DNA from: Reyranella sp.
GTDB taxonomy: Bacteria > Pseudomonadota > Alphaproteobacteria > Reyranellales > Reyranellaceae
Assembly: GCA_030679805.1 (NCBI GenBank)
Contig: JAUXST010000063.1
Location: 1 to 13,379, forward strand
DNA: 13,379 nt
Direction of reading: 5' to 3'
Shown here: one piece after another, positions 6,379 to 12,993 of the stretch
Position numbering within the stretch: position 1 is the first letter of the stretch
Layout of the letters: every line of letters starts with the position of its first letter
The notes under the pieces: generated by a model
Database searches by the model: none
What the model saw: only the letters and a program-made list of their open reading frames with translations
Told to the model about the DNA's origin: nothing
Translations under genes and position numbers: made by a program

Positions 6379-8184
6379 ATGAGCGTCACCAGCCTCGACC
6401 CGACGGTCGCGCCGACGACCGAGAGCAAGGCAAATCTGGGCCGCGTGTGGATCATCGCCGTCGTCGTGGCCGTGGCGGCCGTCCTGTCGGGGTTCTACGC
6501 CATCAACGAATACGCGTCGGGGACGGGCGCCATCGTCAAGAACGCCAACAACAACGCCGCGCGCTTCGAGGCGATCTTCAGGGATCTCATACAGGCGCGT
6601 TTCCGTGCTATGGGCCTGGCGGCCGACGTCATGCTGCAAAGCCGCGTCACCATCGAGCCCTTTGCCAGGGACGATCGCGCCGCCCTGGTGGCCCGCGTCG
6701 AACCGTTCTTCGACTACGTCAACAAGAACCATGGCGTAGAGCAGCTCAATTTCTGGACGCCGCCCGCCAAGCTCTACTATCGCGCCGGTCGGCCCAACGA
6801 GTTCGGCATGGACCTGTCGAAGTTCCGTCGCTCGATCGTCGCGGCCAACGAACGCCAGCAGCGCGTGATGGCGATCGAAACCGGGCAGGGCGGCGTCGTC
6901 GCCCTGCGGGCCATCGTGCCCGTGGTGTTCGACGGCAAGTTCGTCGGCGTTCTGGAGTTCGTCAGCAATTTCGACATCCCGCTGGAGCGCGCCAGCGAGA
7001 CGTCGGGTCTCAAATGGGCGGTCAGCGTCACCAAGGAGGTGTCGGACCGCACCGAGCGGCCGACCGATGCCAAGAACGATGCCTGGCAGAAGGACGACGT
7101 CTATTTTCGCTTCTCCGACGCCGCGACGGGCCAGACGATGCGGTCGATCGGCTTCGATCCCCGCGCCAGGGGTTATGCGCTGGTCAGCGACCGAGGCCGC
7201 ACGATGTTCGTGAAGACTTTCCCGGTGGTCAATTTCTCCGGTCAGGCCACCATCACCATCGCCGCCCTGCTCGACGTCACCGACGCTTTTGCCGAGGTGT
7301 TCCAGTCGGTGGTGATCAAGAGCATCGTCCTGTTCCTGGCGATCACGATCGGCGGCAGCTTCGCCTTCGTCAAGTTCGGCCAGATCCGCGCCGGCCTCAC
7401 TGGCGTGGTCGGCCGACAGAAGAAGGAACTGGCCGAGCGCGTGGCCTTCTGCGACGCCGCCATCGCCAAGCTGAAGGAAGTCGACCTCATCAAGCGCGGC
7501 TTTTTCACCAACCTGGTGACCGCGGTCAACGAGCCGCTTCAGGCCGTCGCCGGCCAGCTCGCCACCCTTGCGCCCGCGGTCGACCGGGCGGGAGACCGCG
7601 CCATCTCCGAGCGGCTCAACTTCGCACTGGCCGAGACGTCGCGGCTCAGCCGCCTGGTCGAGGACTACCAGCAGGTCGAGTTGTTCCGGCAGAAGCTGGT
7701 CAAGAGCGATTCGCCGCTCGTGCCGCTCGCTGCGACGGTCGCGCGCACGATCGAGGACGATCTCGCCGTCTATCGCCGCCTGCCGCAATTGACCATCGCC
7801 ATGGCCGTGCCGACGGACATGCCGCCGACGCGCGCCGATGCCGATCTGCTGCGTCGCGCCATCGGCAGTCTCGTGGGCTATGCGGCCCAGCGTTCCGGCC
7901 AGGGCAAGATCACGATTACGGGCTCGCAGGACGAGCAGAAATGGCTGGTGCTGACGATCGCCGGCTCGGCTTTCTCGGGTCCGGCCGTGCCCACCGAGGC
8001 GTTGCTCGACGAGTCGCGGCAGTTCCTGGCGCTGCTTGCGGGCGACGGCAGCTCCGGCGTCAGCAGCGGCGCGCTGGTGGGGGTCGTGCTGGCCCGCATC
8101 ATCGTCGAGTTCTACGGCGGCACGCTCTCCGTATCGGGCAAGGACTCGCCCGGCTTCGTCATCCGCCTGCCGGCGGCGGCCTAG
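6379..8184 (+). CDS. Membrane sensor with double-Cache domain and degenerate histidine-kinase core (predicted pseudokinase)
   Basis: A 601-residue sensor. Membrane segments are at about 23-43 and 311-333; between them is a periplasmic dCache_3-like double sensory domain, recognised by LNFWTPPAKLYYRAGRPNEFGMDLSKF (123-149) and the following IVPVVFDGKFVGVLEF. A charged, probably coiled-coil linker (about 340-372) leads to a region shaped like HisKA plus HATPase_c. In the H-box, FFTNLVTAVNEPL (375-387) replaces the usual F-x-x-N-x-S-H-E-x-R-T-P-L, so the phospho-acceptor His is T381. The N-box Asn position is Y501 (SLVGYAAQ), and the D-x-G-x-G box reads AGSAF (528-532). The terminal LARIIVEFYGGTLSVSG still matches the G2-like end of the fold. 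ATP binding and autophosphorylation are therefore unlikely. It is ten bases upstream of the channel gene, probably translated together. Ligand unknown. Confidence 0.88.
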   Translation: MSVTSLDPTVAPTTESKANLGRVWIIAVVVAVAAVLSGFYAINEYASGTGAIVKNANNNAARFEAIFRDLIQARFRAMGLAADVMLQSRVTIEPFARDDRAALVARVEPFFDYVNKNHGVEQLNFWTPPAKLYYRAGRPNEFGMDLSKFRRSIVAANERQQRVMAIETGQGGVVALRAIVPVVFDGKFVGVLEFVSNFDIPLERASETSGLKWAVSVTKEVSDRTERPTDAKNDAWQKDDVYFRFSDAATGQTMRSIGFDPRARGYALVSDRGRTMFVKTFPVVNFSGQATITIAALLDVTDAFAEVFQSVVIKSIVLFLAITIGGSFAFVKFGQIRAGLTGVVGRQKKELAERVAFCDAAIAKLKEVDLIKRGFFTNLVTAVNEPLQAVAGQLATLAPAVDRAGDRAISERLNFALAETSRLSRLVEDYQQVELFRQKLVKSDSPLVPLAATVARTIEDDLAVYRRLPQLTIAMAVPTDMPPTRADADLLRRAIGSLVGYAAQRSGQGKITITGSQDEQKWLVLTIAGSAFSGPAVPTEALLDESRQFLALLAGDGSSGVSSGALVGVVLARIIVEFYGGTLSVSGKDSPGFVIRLPAAA

Positions 8185-8194
8185 GGGAGGCGCG

Positions 8195-9664
8195 ATGTTC
8201 GACGGCATGATGAAGGTCTACGGCCGGCTCGCGATCGTCATCGGCGTTCTCGGCATGCTGGCGATCCTCGACCGCCTGTTCACCGGGCCGTTGGCGTTCG
8301 TCTTCGGCATGTCGGAGACGACGCTCGGGCAATGGGTCGTCGCCGCGCTCAGCTTCGCCGGCACCCTGATGATCGCCCGCATCGTCAAGCGCGAGGTCAT
8401 TCACGGCTGGCTCGAGCAGCGGTCGGGCAAGCAGGTGCCGCCGTTGATCGGCAGCCTGACCTCGGGACTGGTGATCTTCATCGGCATCTGCGCCATCCTG
8501 GCGCTGGTTTTCGACCGCGACATCACCGGCCTGGTGGCGACAGGTGGCGCTTCGCTGATGATCCTGGGCATCGCGCTGCGCGACATCGTGCTGGCGTTGT
8601 TCACCGGCATCCTGCTTAACGTCGAGAAGCCCTTCAGGGTGGGCGACACGGTACGCATCAACGATCGCCTGACAGGCAAGGTCGACCGCGTCACCTGGCG
8701 CACGACGGTATTGCTGACCGGGAACAACGAGACCGTCTATGTGCCCAATCTATCGCTCTCCTCGGCTGTCATCCTCAACATGGCCCAGCCCGACACACGG
8801 TCGAAGCAGACCATAGAGCTGGTGATCGATTACGATACGTCGGTTGAAAGCGCCGAGCGCATCCTCTACGCTGCGACGCTGGGTGCGGGTGGGGTCGCGC
8901 ACATGGCACCACCCACCGTATTCGCGCGCAAGCTCACGCCCGACGGCGTCCTCTACGAGGTCGCCTTCACCATCTCGAACTATGCCGACGGCAAGAAGTC
9001 CGAGCATGCGGTGATCAAGGGCATCCTGCAATGCATGCGCGACGCCGACATCACGATCTCCTTCCCCAAGGCCGAGTCGATCGGGACTGCGTCGCGCGTG
9101 AAGATCGCGAACCGCTCGCTCGACGTGTTCCATCTGGTGCAGCAGGTCCGCCTGTTTCGTGGGCTTTCAGAAGACCTCTGCCACCGCATAAGCGGCGTGT
9201 TGATCGAGCGTCATGTTGCGGCTGGTGCGCCGATCGTCCAGGCGGGCGAACGGCGCAACGCCCTGTTCATCGTCGGCGAGGGCATGGCCAAGCGCACGTC
9301 GAGCGACCGCGAGGGCGCGAAAGTGATCCAGGAGCGTTTCATCGCCACCGAGTTCTTCGGCCGCAAGGCGCTGTTTTCCTGCCAGGCGCACAATGCCACC
9401 GTGCTGGCGGAGACCGCCGTGCTGATCTACGAGTTCGACCGGCGCGCCCTGGCCCGCCTGATCGCCGAGACCCCGGAGCTGATCGAGACCTTCGCGGTGG
9501 CCCTGGCACACCTCAGTTGGCGCGCGAGCCACCGCGGCAACCCCGACGAGGAGCCGCCGCCGGCCGTGATCGTCCGGCTGGTCAACCTCTACCGCGGCCA
9601 GATCGAGGCCAATTATGGGCCACGTCCACCGCAAGAGGCGGCGGAGCAAGCCGCAGCTTCGTGA
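8195..9664 (+). CDS. MscS-family channel fused to a cyclic-nucleotide-binding-like domain (bCNG type)
   Basis: A 489-residue inner-membrane channel. Three helices in residues 1-110 precede the pore helix TGGASLMILGIALRDIVLALFTGILL (116-141). The MscS beta domain begins at PFRVGD (146-151) and includes VDRVTWRTTVLLTGNNETVYVPN. The vestibule domain follows to about 290, and from about 309 a CRP-like fold (VRLFRGLSEDL, GAPIVQAGERRNALFIVGEG) ends near 440. This layout is that of the bacterial cyclic-nucleotide-gated branch of the MscS superfamily. In the phosphate-binding cassette, CRP Glu72 and Arg82 correspond to R390 (FFGRKALF) and N400 (HNATV), so both nucleotide-contacting side chains are absent and another ligand or a purely structural role is likely. 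The start at 8195 is chosen over an upstream in-frame ATG (8036) because GGGGAGG precedes it and it begins just after the sensor gene. Confidence 0.92.
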   Translation: MFDGMMKVYGRLAIVIGVLGMLAILDRLFTGPLAFVFGMSETTLGQWVVAALSFAGTLMIARIVKREVIHGWLEQRSGKQVPPLIGSLTSGLVIFIGICAILALVFDRDITGLVATGGASLMILGIALRDIVLALFTGILLNVEKPFRVGDTVRINDRLTGKVDRVTWRTTVLLTGNNETVYVPNLSLSSAVILNMAQPDTRSKQTIELVIDYDTSVESAERILYAATLGAGGVAHMAPPTVFARKLTPDGVLYEVAFTISNYADGKKSEHAVIKGILQCMRDADITISFPKAESIGTASRVKIANRSLDVFHLVQQVRLFRGLSEDLCHRISGVLIERHVAAGAPIVQAGERRNALFIVGEGMAKRTSSDREGAKVIQERFIATEFFGRKALFSCQAHNATVLAETAVLIYEFDRRALARLIAETPELIETFAVALAHLSWRASHRGNPDEEPPPAVIVRLVNLYRGQIEANYGPRPPQEAAEQAAAS

Positions 9665-9683
9665 GGCGGGCCGATTGTCGCGG

Positions 9684-10589
9684 ATGACATCGGCTTATCT
9701 CGCCGCCGAGGGATTCGACGGCCAGTTGCTGGAAGAGCTGCGCCGCCGGGCGATCGCACCGCTGGCCACGCGCGGCCGGCTCCTGATCTGCGATGGCCCG
9801 GCTGTGCCCTCGGCCTGGGCGGCCTACATTTGGTACGATTGCCTCGAACTGCCGGTGGCTTCCATCGGCACTGCGGCCAAGGTGCTGCGCGACATCCAGC
9901 GCAACTGGGCCATGTATGCGCCGCTTCACCATCGCCGCGCCGCGCTGATCCAGGAGCGCCTGCCGCACGTCTCGGCCAAGCCCATCGTCTTTCCCGCCGT
10001 CGCGCCCACCGCGCCGCTTGGTTCCTGGACCCTGCTGGCCCCCGACCGGTTGCTGGCAGCGGCGCATTGCAGCGCGCCTTTTCCCAACGGCGAGGTGGCG
10101 TTCATCGAGGATCGGGAAGGGCCGCCCAACCGGGCCTATCTCAAATTGTGGGAAGCGCTCGTGCGGCTGGGTCGTTGGCCGCAAGCCGGTGAGCGTTGCC
10201 TCGATCTCGGTGCCTCGCCCGGCGGCTGGACCTATGTACTGGCTAAGCTCGGCGCCGTTGTGGTGGCCATCGACTAGGCGCCGCTCGATCCTAGGGTCGC
10301 GGCGATGCCGGGCGTCGAATGGCGCGGCGAGAGCGCTTTCGCCCTTGAACCAACAAGCGTGGGTCCGGTCGACTGGCTGTTCTCCGACATCGTCTGCTAT
10401 CCGGCGCGACTGTTGACGCTCGTCGAGCGCTGGCGCGACTCGGGGCTGGTGAGGAATTTCGTCTGCACGCTGAAATTCCAGGGCGAGACCGATCACGACT
10501 CGGCCGCGGCTTTCGCGGCCCTGCCCGATGCACGAGTCCTGCACCTGCACCACAACAAGCACGAGCTCACGTTCCTGCTAATGCGGTAG
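9684..10589 (+). pseudogene. RlmM/FtsJ-like 23S rRNA 2'-O-ribose methyltransferase interrupted by one in-frame TAG
   Basis: One continuous frame encodes an AdoMet-dependent methyltransferase resembling RlmM (modifies C2498 of 23S rRNA in E. coli), except for a TAG at 10275-10277 (codon 198 of 302). Before the stop lie the N-terminal domain, K154 (NRAYLKLWEAL) and motif I CLDLGASPGGWTYVLAKLG. After it, starting APLDPRVAAMPGVEWRG, lie D235 (FSDIV), K264 (CTLKFQG) and E294 (NKHELTFLL). The family's K-D-K-E catalytic set is thus intact but split. The stop falls right after VVAID, where a lysine codon AAG would differ by one base. Truncation removes three of four catalytic residues. A functional restart at 10305 would make only a fragment. 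It may be a recent pseudogene, a read error or a readthrough gene. It starts 19 bases after the channel gene, and a TTG at 9675 with GAGGCGGG upstream is an alternative start. It overlaps the next, convergent gene by 12 bp. Confidence 0.85.
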
Positions 10590-11465
10590 ACCTCGACTGC
10601 GCAGGTCGCGCACGGTGTGGTCGACGAAGGCGCGGATCTTGGGCGTGAGCAGGCGGTTGGTAGGATAGACCGCGTAGATGCCGCCCGACGGCGTCTCGTG
10701 CCCGGCCAGCACACGCGTGAGGTGACCCGCTGCCAGCGCGTCGGCGACCAGCCATTCCGGAACCGCCGCGAGTCCCAGTCCCGCCAGGGCGGACGAGCGC
10801 AACGATTCGGAATTGTTGATGAGCAGTCGCGGCTGCACGGCGATCGCCTCCTTGCCGATACGCCAGGTGTCGCGCCAGGCAAGAGGCGCGAAGCCGATCA
10901 GCCGGTGGCCGAGGATGTCGTGCGGCCTCTGCGGCGTGCCGTGCTGGGCGAGGTAGCCGGGTGCCGCGACGATGACTACGCGCGAAGTGGCGATGCGGCG
11001 CACGACGAGGCTAGGCTCCGGCTTCTCGACGATACGGATGGCGAGGTCGATACCCTCTTCGACGAGCCGAAGCGCTGCAGCGCCCGCGATCAACTCGATC
11101 TCGATCGTCGGATAGGTTGCCAGGAAGGTGGGCAGGCCGGGAACGATGTAGCGCTCGGCGAAGCCGTCGGGGGCGGCGATGCGCAGTCGGCCCGCCGGCT
11201 CGCGGTGCGTAGCCTGGGCCTCGCTGCGCGCGAGCGCCAGGTCGTCGAGCAGGCGCCGGCAATGGCGGTAGAAGGCAGTGCCGGCCTCGGTCGGCCGCAC
11301 GCGCCGCGTCGTGCGGTCGAGCAGGCGCACGCCCATGCGCTCCTCGAGCGCACGCACGGTCTCGCTGATCGACGACTTCGCACTCTGCAGCGCCTGCGCG
11401 GCGGCGGTGAAGCTGCCGGTCTCAACGACGCGGGCGAAGGCTTCTATGCCGGTGAAGGCTTCCAT
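10578..11465 (-). CDS. LysR-family transcriptional regulator, CrgA/DmlR-like
   Basis: A 295-residue LysR-type regulator of normal family length. The N-terminal winged helix-turn-helix is at about residues 1-60 (FARVVETGSFTAAAQAL, then SSISETVRALEERMGVRLLDRTTRRVRPTEAG). The effector domain starts near residue 90 (GRLRIAAPDGFAERYIVPGLPTFLATYPTIEIEL) and contains the motif IDLAIRI typical of the CrgA/DmlR/AphB branch. The frame is open far upstream to 12458, but those residues are antisense to other genes; the ATG at 11465 begins the conserved family sequence. No Shine-Dalgarno is evident before it. It is divergent from the cupin gene, with a perfect inverted repeat in between, so autoregulation and control of the cupin are likely. 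Inducer unknown. Ends in TAG. Confidence 0.93.
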   Translation of the reverse strand: MEAFTGIEAFARVVETGSFTAAAQALQSAKSSISETVRALEERMGVRLLDRTTRRVRPTEAGTAFYRHCRRLLDDLALARSEAQATHREPAGRLRIAAPDGFAERYIVPGLPTFLATYPTIEIELIAGAAALRLVEEGIDLAIRIVEKPEPSLVVRRIATSRVVIVAAPGYLAQHGTPQRPHDILGHRLIGFAPLAWRDTWRIGKEAIAVQPRLLINNSESLRSSALAGLGLAAVPEWLVADALAAGHLTRVLAGHETPSGGIYAVYPTNRLLTPKIRAFVDHTVRDLRSRGLPH

Positions 11466-11471
11466 GGCGGC

Positions 11472-11493
11472 ATTGTTCGCCAGGTCGAACAAT
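11472..11493. promoter_or_regulatory. Inverted repeat, probable LysR operator between regulator and cupin
   Basis: ATTGTTCG (11472-11479) and CGAACAAT (11486-11493) are perfect reverse complements with spacer CCAGGT. The palindrome lies seven bases upstream of the LysR start and about 75 bases before the cupin start, as expected for a LysR recognition site in a divergent promoter. Confidence 0.7.
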
Positions 11494-11567
11494 CTGTCCA
11501 GAACGAGTATCTGCCCTCTCAACCTGCCCGCGACTATTGCTGGGCCGTCTTCAAGCGGGAGGAAATC

Positions 11568-11975
11568 ATGAGCGAGACACTCGATGTTCTGGGCGCGCCG
11601 ATGATCGTCAAGGCCGACGGCAGCCCCGTGGCGGCGTTCGTGGCGGATCACCCGATCCCACCGGGTTATTCCGTGCCGCCCCATCGCCACGAGTCCGACG
11701 ACGAGATGCTGTTCGTCGTGGACGGCGAGCTGACGCTGATCGGCGAAGCGGGCGAGAGCAAGATTCAGGCCGGCGCCTGCGCGACCTTTGCCCGTGGCGA
11801 TCTGCACGGCTATCGCAACGATACCGCGCGCACGGTCCGGCTTGTCGTCGTCGCCACACCCGGCTTGCAGGCGGTGGAAATGTTTCGCCATTTCGACCGG
11901 GCCACGAAGAAGGCGCCGCTCGCGCCGCCGGATGTCGTGGCAATTGCCGGGGAGTACGGCGTGCGGTTCAGCTAG
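11568..11975 (+). CDS. Single-domain cupin protein
   Basis: A 135-residue cupin. Motif 1, G-x5-HxH-x4-E-x6-G, is exact in GYSVPPHRHESDDEMLFVVDG. Motif 2 is GACATFARGDLHGYRN, matching G-x5-PxG-x2-H-x3-N apart from A in place of P. The metal set of His, His, Glu and His is complete, so a bound divalent metal is expected. Small cupins of this type include quercetin dioxygenase-like enzymes and isomerases; the substrate cannot be read from sequence. No signal peptide. Translation starts at an ATG preceded by GGGAGG with a 5-base gap; the open frame upstream is antisense to the regulator. Divergent LysR control is likely. The TAG stop shares CTAG with the stop of the convergent second LysR gene. 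Confidence 0.9.
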   Translation: MSETLDVLGAPMIVKADGSPVAAFVADHPIPPGYSVPPHRHESDDEMLFVVDGELTLIGEAGESKIQAGACATFARGDLHGYRNDTARTVRLVVVATPGLQAVEMFRHFDRATKKAPLAPPDVVAIAGEYGVRFS

Positions 11976-12886
11976 CGCCGAGGCAGCTGGCGCAGGAAGG
12001 TCGCGATGTGTGCCCGGAAACTGTCGATGAACTCCCGCACCACCGGTGGCGGCGTTCGTTGCGCCGCGTAGAGGGCGGCGAATTCGAAGTCGACCCGAGG
12101 CTCGAACGGCCGCACGACGACGCCCCGGGTCGCGTACTCGGTCGCGGTGAAGGGGTCGCACAGCGTCACGCCCGCGCCAGAGCCCGCGAGCGAGCAGGCA
12201 ATCTCCGACAGCGGTGTCTCTATGCGCATGACGCGTCTTACACCGTGATCGGCGAAGACGCGGTCGATGCGAAAGCGTGACACGGACGAGTGGCCGAGCG
12301 AGATGAAGTTCTCGCCCTCGAAATCCGTAGGCCGCAGCCGCTTCTTGCGCGTCAGACGATGGTCTTCCGGCAACACGGCCATGTAAGGCGCGGGTGGCAT
12401 GCGCTCGAGCAGCACGGCCGCATGCTCGATCGAGCCTTCGGCGAAGCCCAGGTCGCATTGCCCCTGGGCGACCGCCGCGACAACGGCATGCGATACCAGG
12501 CCCGACAGCACGAGGTCGAGCTTGGGCCGCTCGGTCAGGAAGCGTCCGGCGAAGCGCGGCAGGAATCCGTTGGCGAGCGCTGGGAGAGCCGCGATGCGCA
12601 GGAAGCCGGCGCGCCGCGTGCGCAGCTCGGTCGCCATCTGCGAGATGCGCTCCAGGCCGACGAATGCCCGCTCGACCTCGGCATAAAGTGACAACGCCTC
12701 GCTGGTGGGCACCAGGCCGGTGCCGCGGCGCTCGAACAGCGTCAGGCCCAGCTGCCGCTGCAGGTCGCGGATCATCCGGCTCACCGCCGGCTGGGTGACG
12801 TTGATCAGCCTGGCCGCCATGCCGACTCCGCCGGTCAGCACGACGGCCCGGAATGCCTCGACTTGGCGTGGATTCAGGCCGCGCAT
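11972..12886 (-). CDS. LysR-family transcriptional regulator, OccR/NocR-like
   Basis: A 304-residue LysR regulator. The helix-turn-helix is MRGLNPRQVEAFRAVVLTGGVGMAARLINVTQPAVSRMIRDLQRQLGLTLFERRGTGLVPTSEA in the first 65 residues; the opening LNPRQVEAFRAV and the later LYAEVERAFVGLERI are typical of the branch that includes OccR and NocR, which often govern opine, amino acid or polyamine uptake. The effector domain begins near residue 92 (FLRIAALPALANGFLPRFAGRF). It is divergent from a polyamine-type ABC binding protein, with a LysR box immediately upstream of its own start, which suggests it controls that transporter. The ATG has no clear Shine-Dalgarno. Its TAG stop overlaps the cupin stop by four bases. 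Effector identity is inference only. Confidence 0.93.
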   Translation of the reverse strand: MRGLNPRQVEAFRAVVLTGGVGMAARLINVTQPAVSRMIRDLQRQLGLTLFERRGTGLVPTSEALSLYAEVERAFVGLERISQMATELRTRRAGFLRIAALPALANGFLPRFAGRFLTERPKLDLVLSGLVSHAVVAAVAQGQCDLGFAEGSIEHAAVLLERMPPAPYMAVLPEDHRLTRKKRLRPTDFEGENFISLGHSSVSRFRIDRVFADHGVRRVMRIETPLSEIACSLAGSGAGVTLCDPFTATEYATRGVVVRPFEPRVDFEFAALYAAQRTPPPVVREFIDSFRAHIATFLRQLPRR

Positions 12887-12894
12887 GGCATTTT

Positions 12895-12909
12895 ATAACA
12901 TTTTGTTAT
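12895..12909. promoter_or_regulatory. LysR box ATAAC-N5-GTTAT
   Basis: ATAAC (12895-12899), ATTTT, GTTAT (12905-12909) is a perfect palindrome containing the LysR consensus T-N11-A and the ATAA-N7-TTAT pattern known for OccR-type regulators. It lies nine bases upstream of the LysR ATG, in an AT-rich patch that contrasts with the surrounding DNA, and about 85 bases before the divergent transporter gene. Confidence 0.75.
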
Positions 12910-12921
12910 GAAACATGGAGG

Positions 12922-12933
12922 AAATTCGAATTT
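12922..12933. promoter_or_regulatory. 12-bp perfect palindrome AAATTCGAATTT
   Basis: AAATTCGAATTT is fully self-complementary. It is 12 bases downstream of the LysR box, towards the ABC transporter gene. It may be a second operator element or part of the promoter; the AT-rich sequence is rare in this GC-rich window. Confidence 0.45.
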
Positions 12934-12993
12934 GACGCCGAGGCTGCCTGCGGAAAGCATGACTACTTGGGGTTTTCAAAAACGGAGGGGGCA

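Noticed and set aside
6271..8208. Long minus-strand frame (645 codons) opposite the sensor gene
   Set aside because: Antisense shadow: composition is Asp/His/Arg-heavy with no domain, whereas the plus strand has clear membrane and sensor motifs.
11537..12280. Plus-strand frame overlapping the cupin and second LysR gene
   Set aside because: Arg/Gly-rich shadow translation. The cupin in the neighbouring frame has both exact cupin motifs and a good ribosome binding site.
11466..12458. Very long N-terminal extension of the first LysR regulator
   Set aside because: It is antisense to the cupin and overlaps the second LysR gene. Family homology begins at the ATG at 11465, giving the usual length.
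12915..12935. Six-codon leader peptide (MEEIRI) before the ABC binding protein gene
   Set aside because: It has no ribosome binding site and no attenuator-like structure after it. It merely overlaps the AAATTCGAATTT palindrome.
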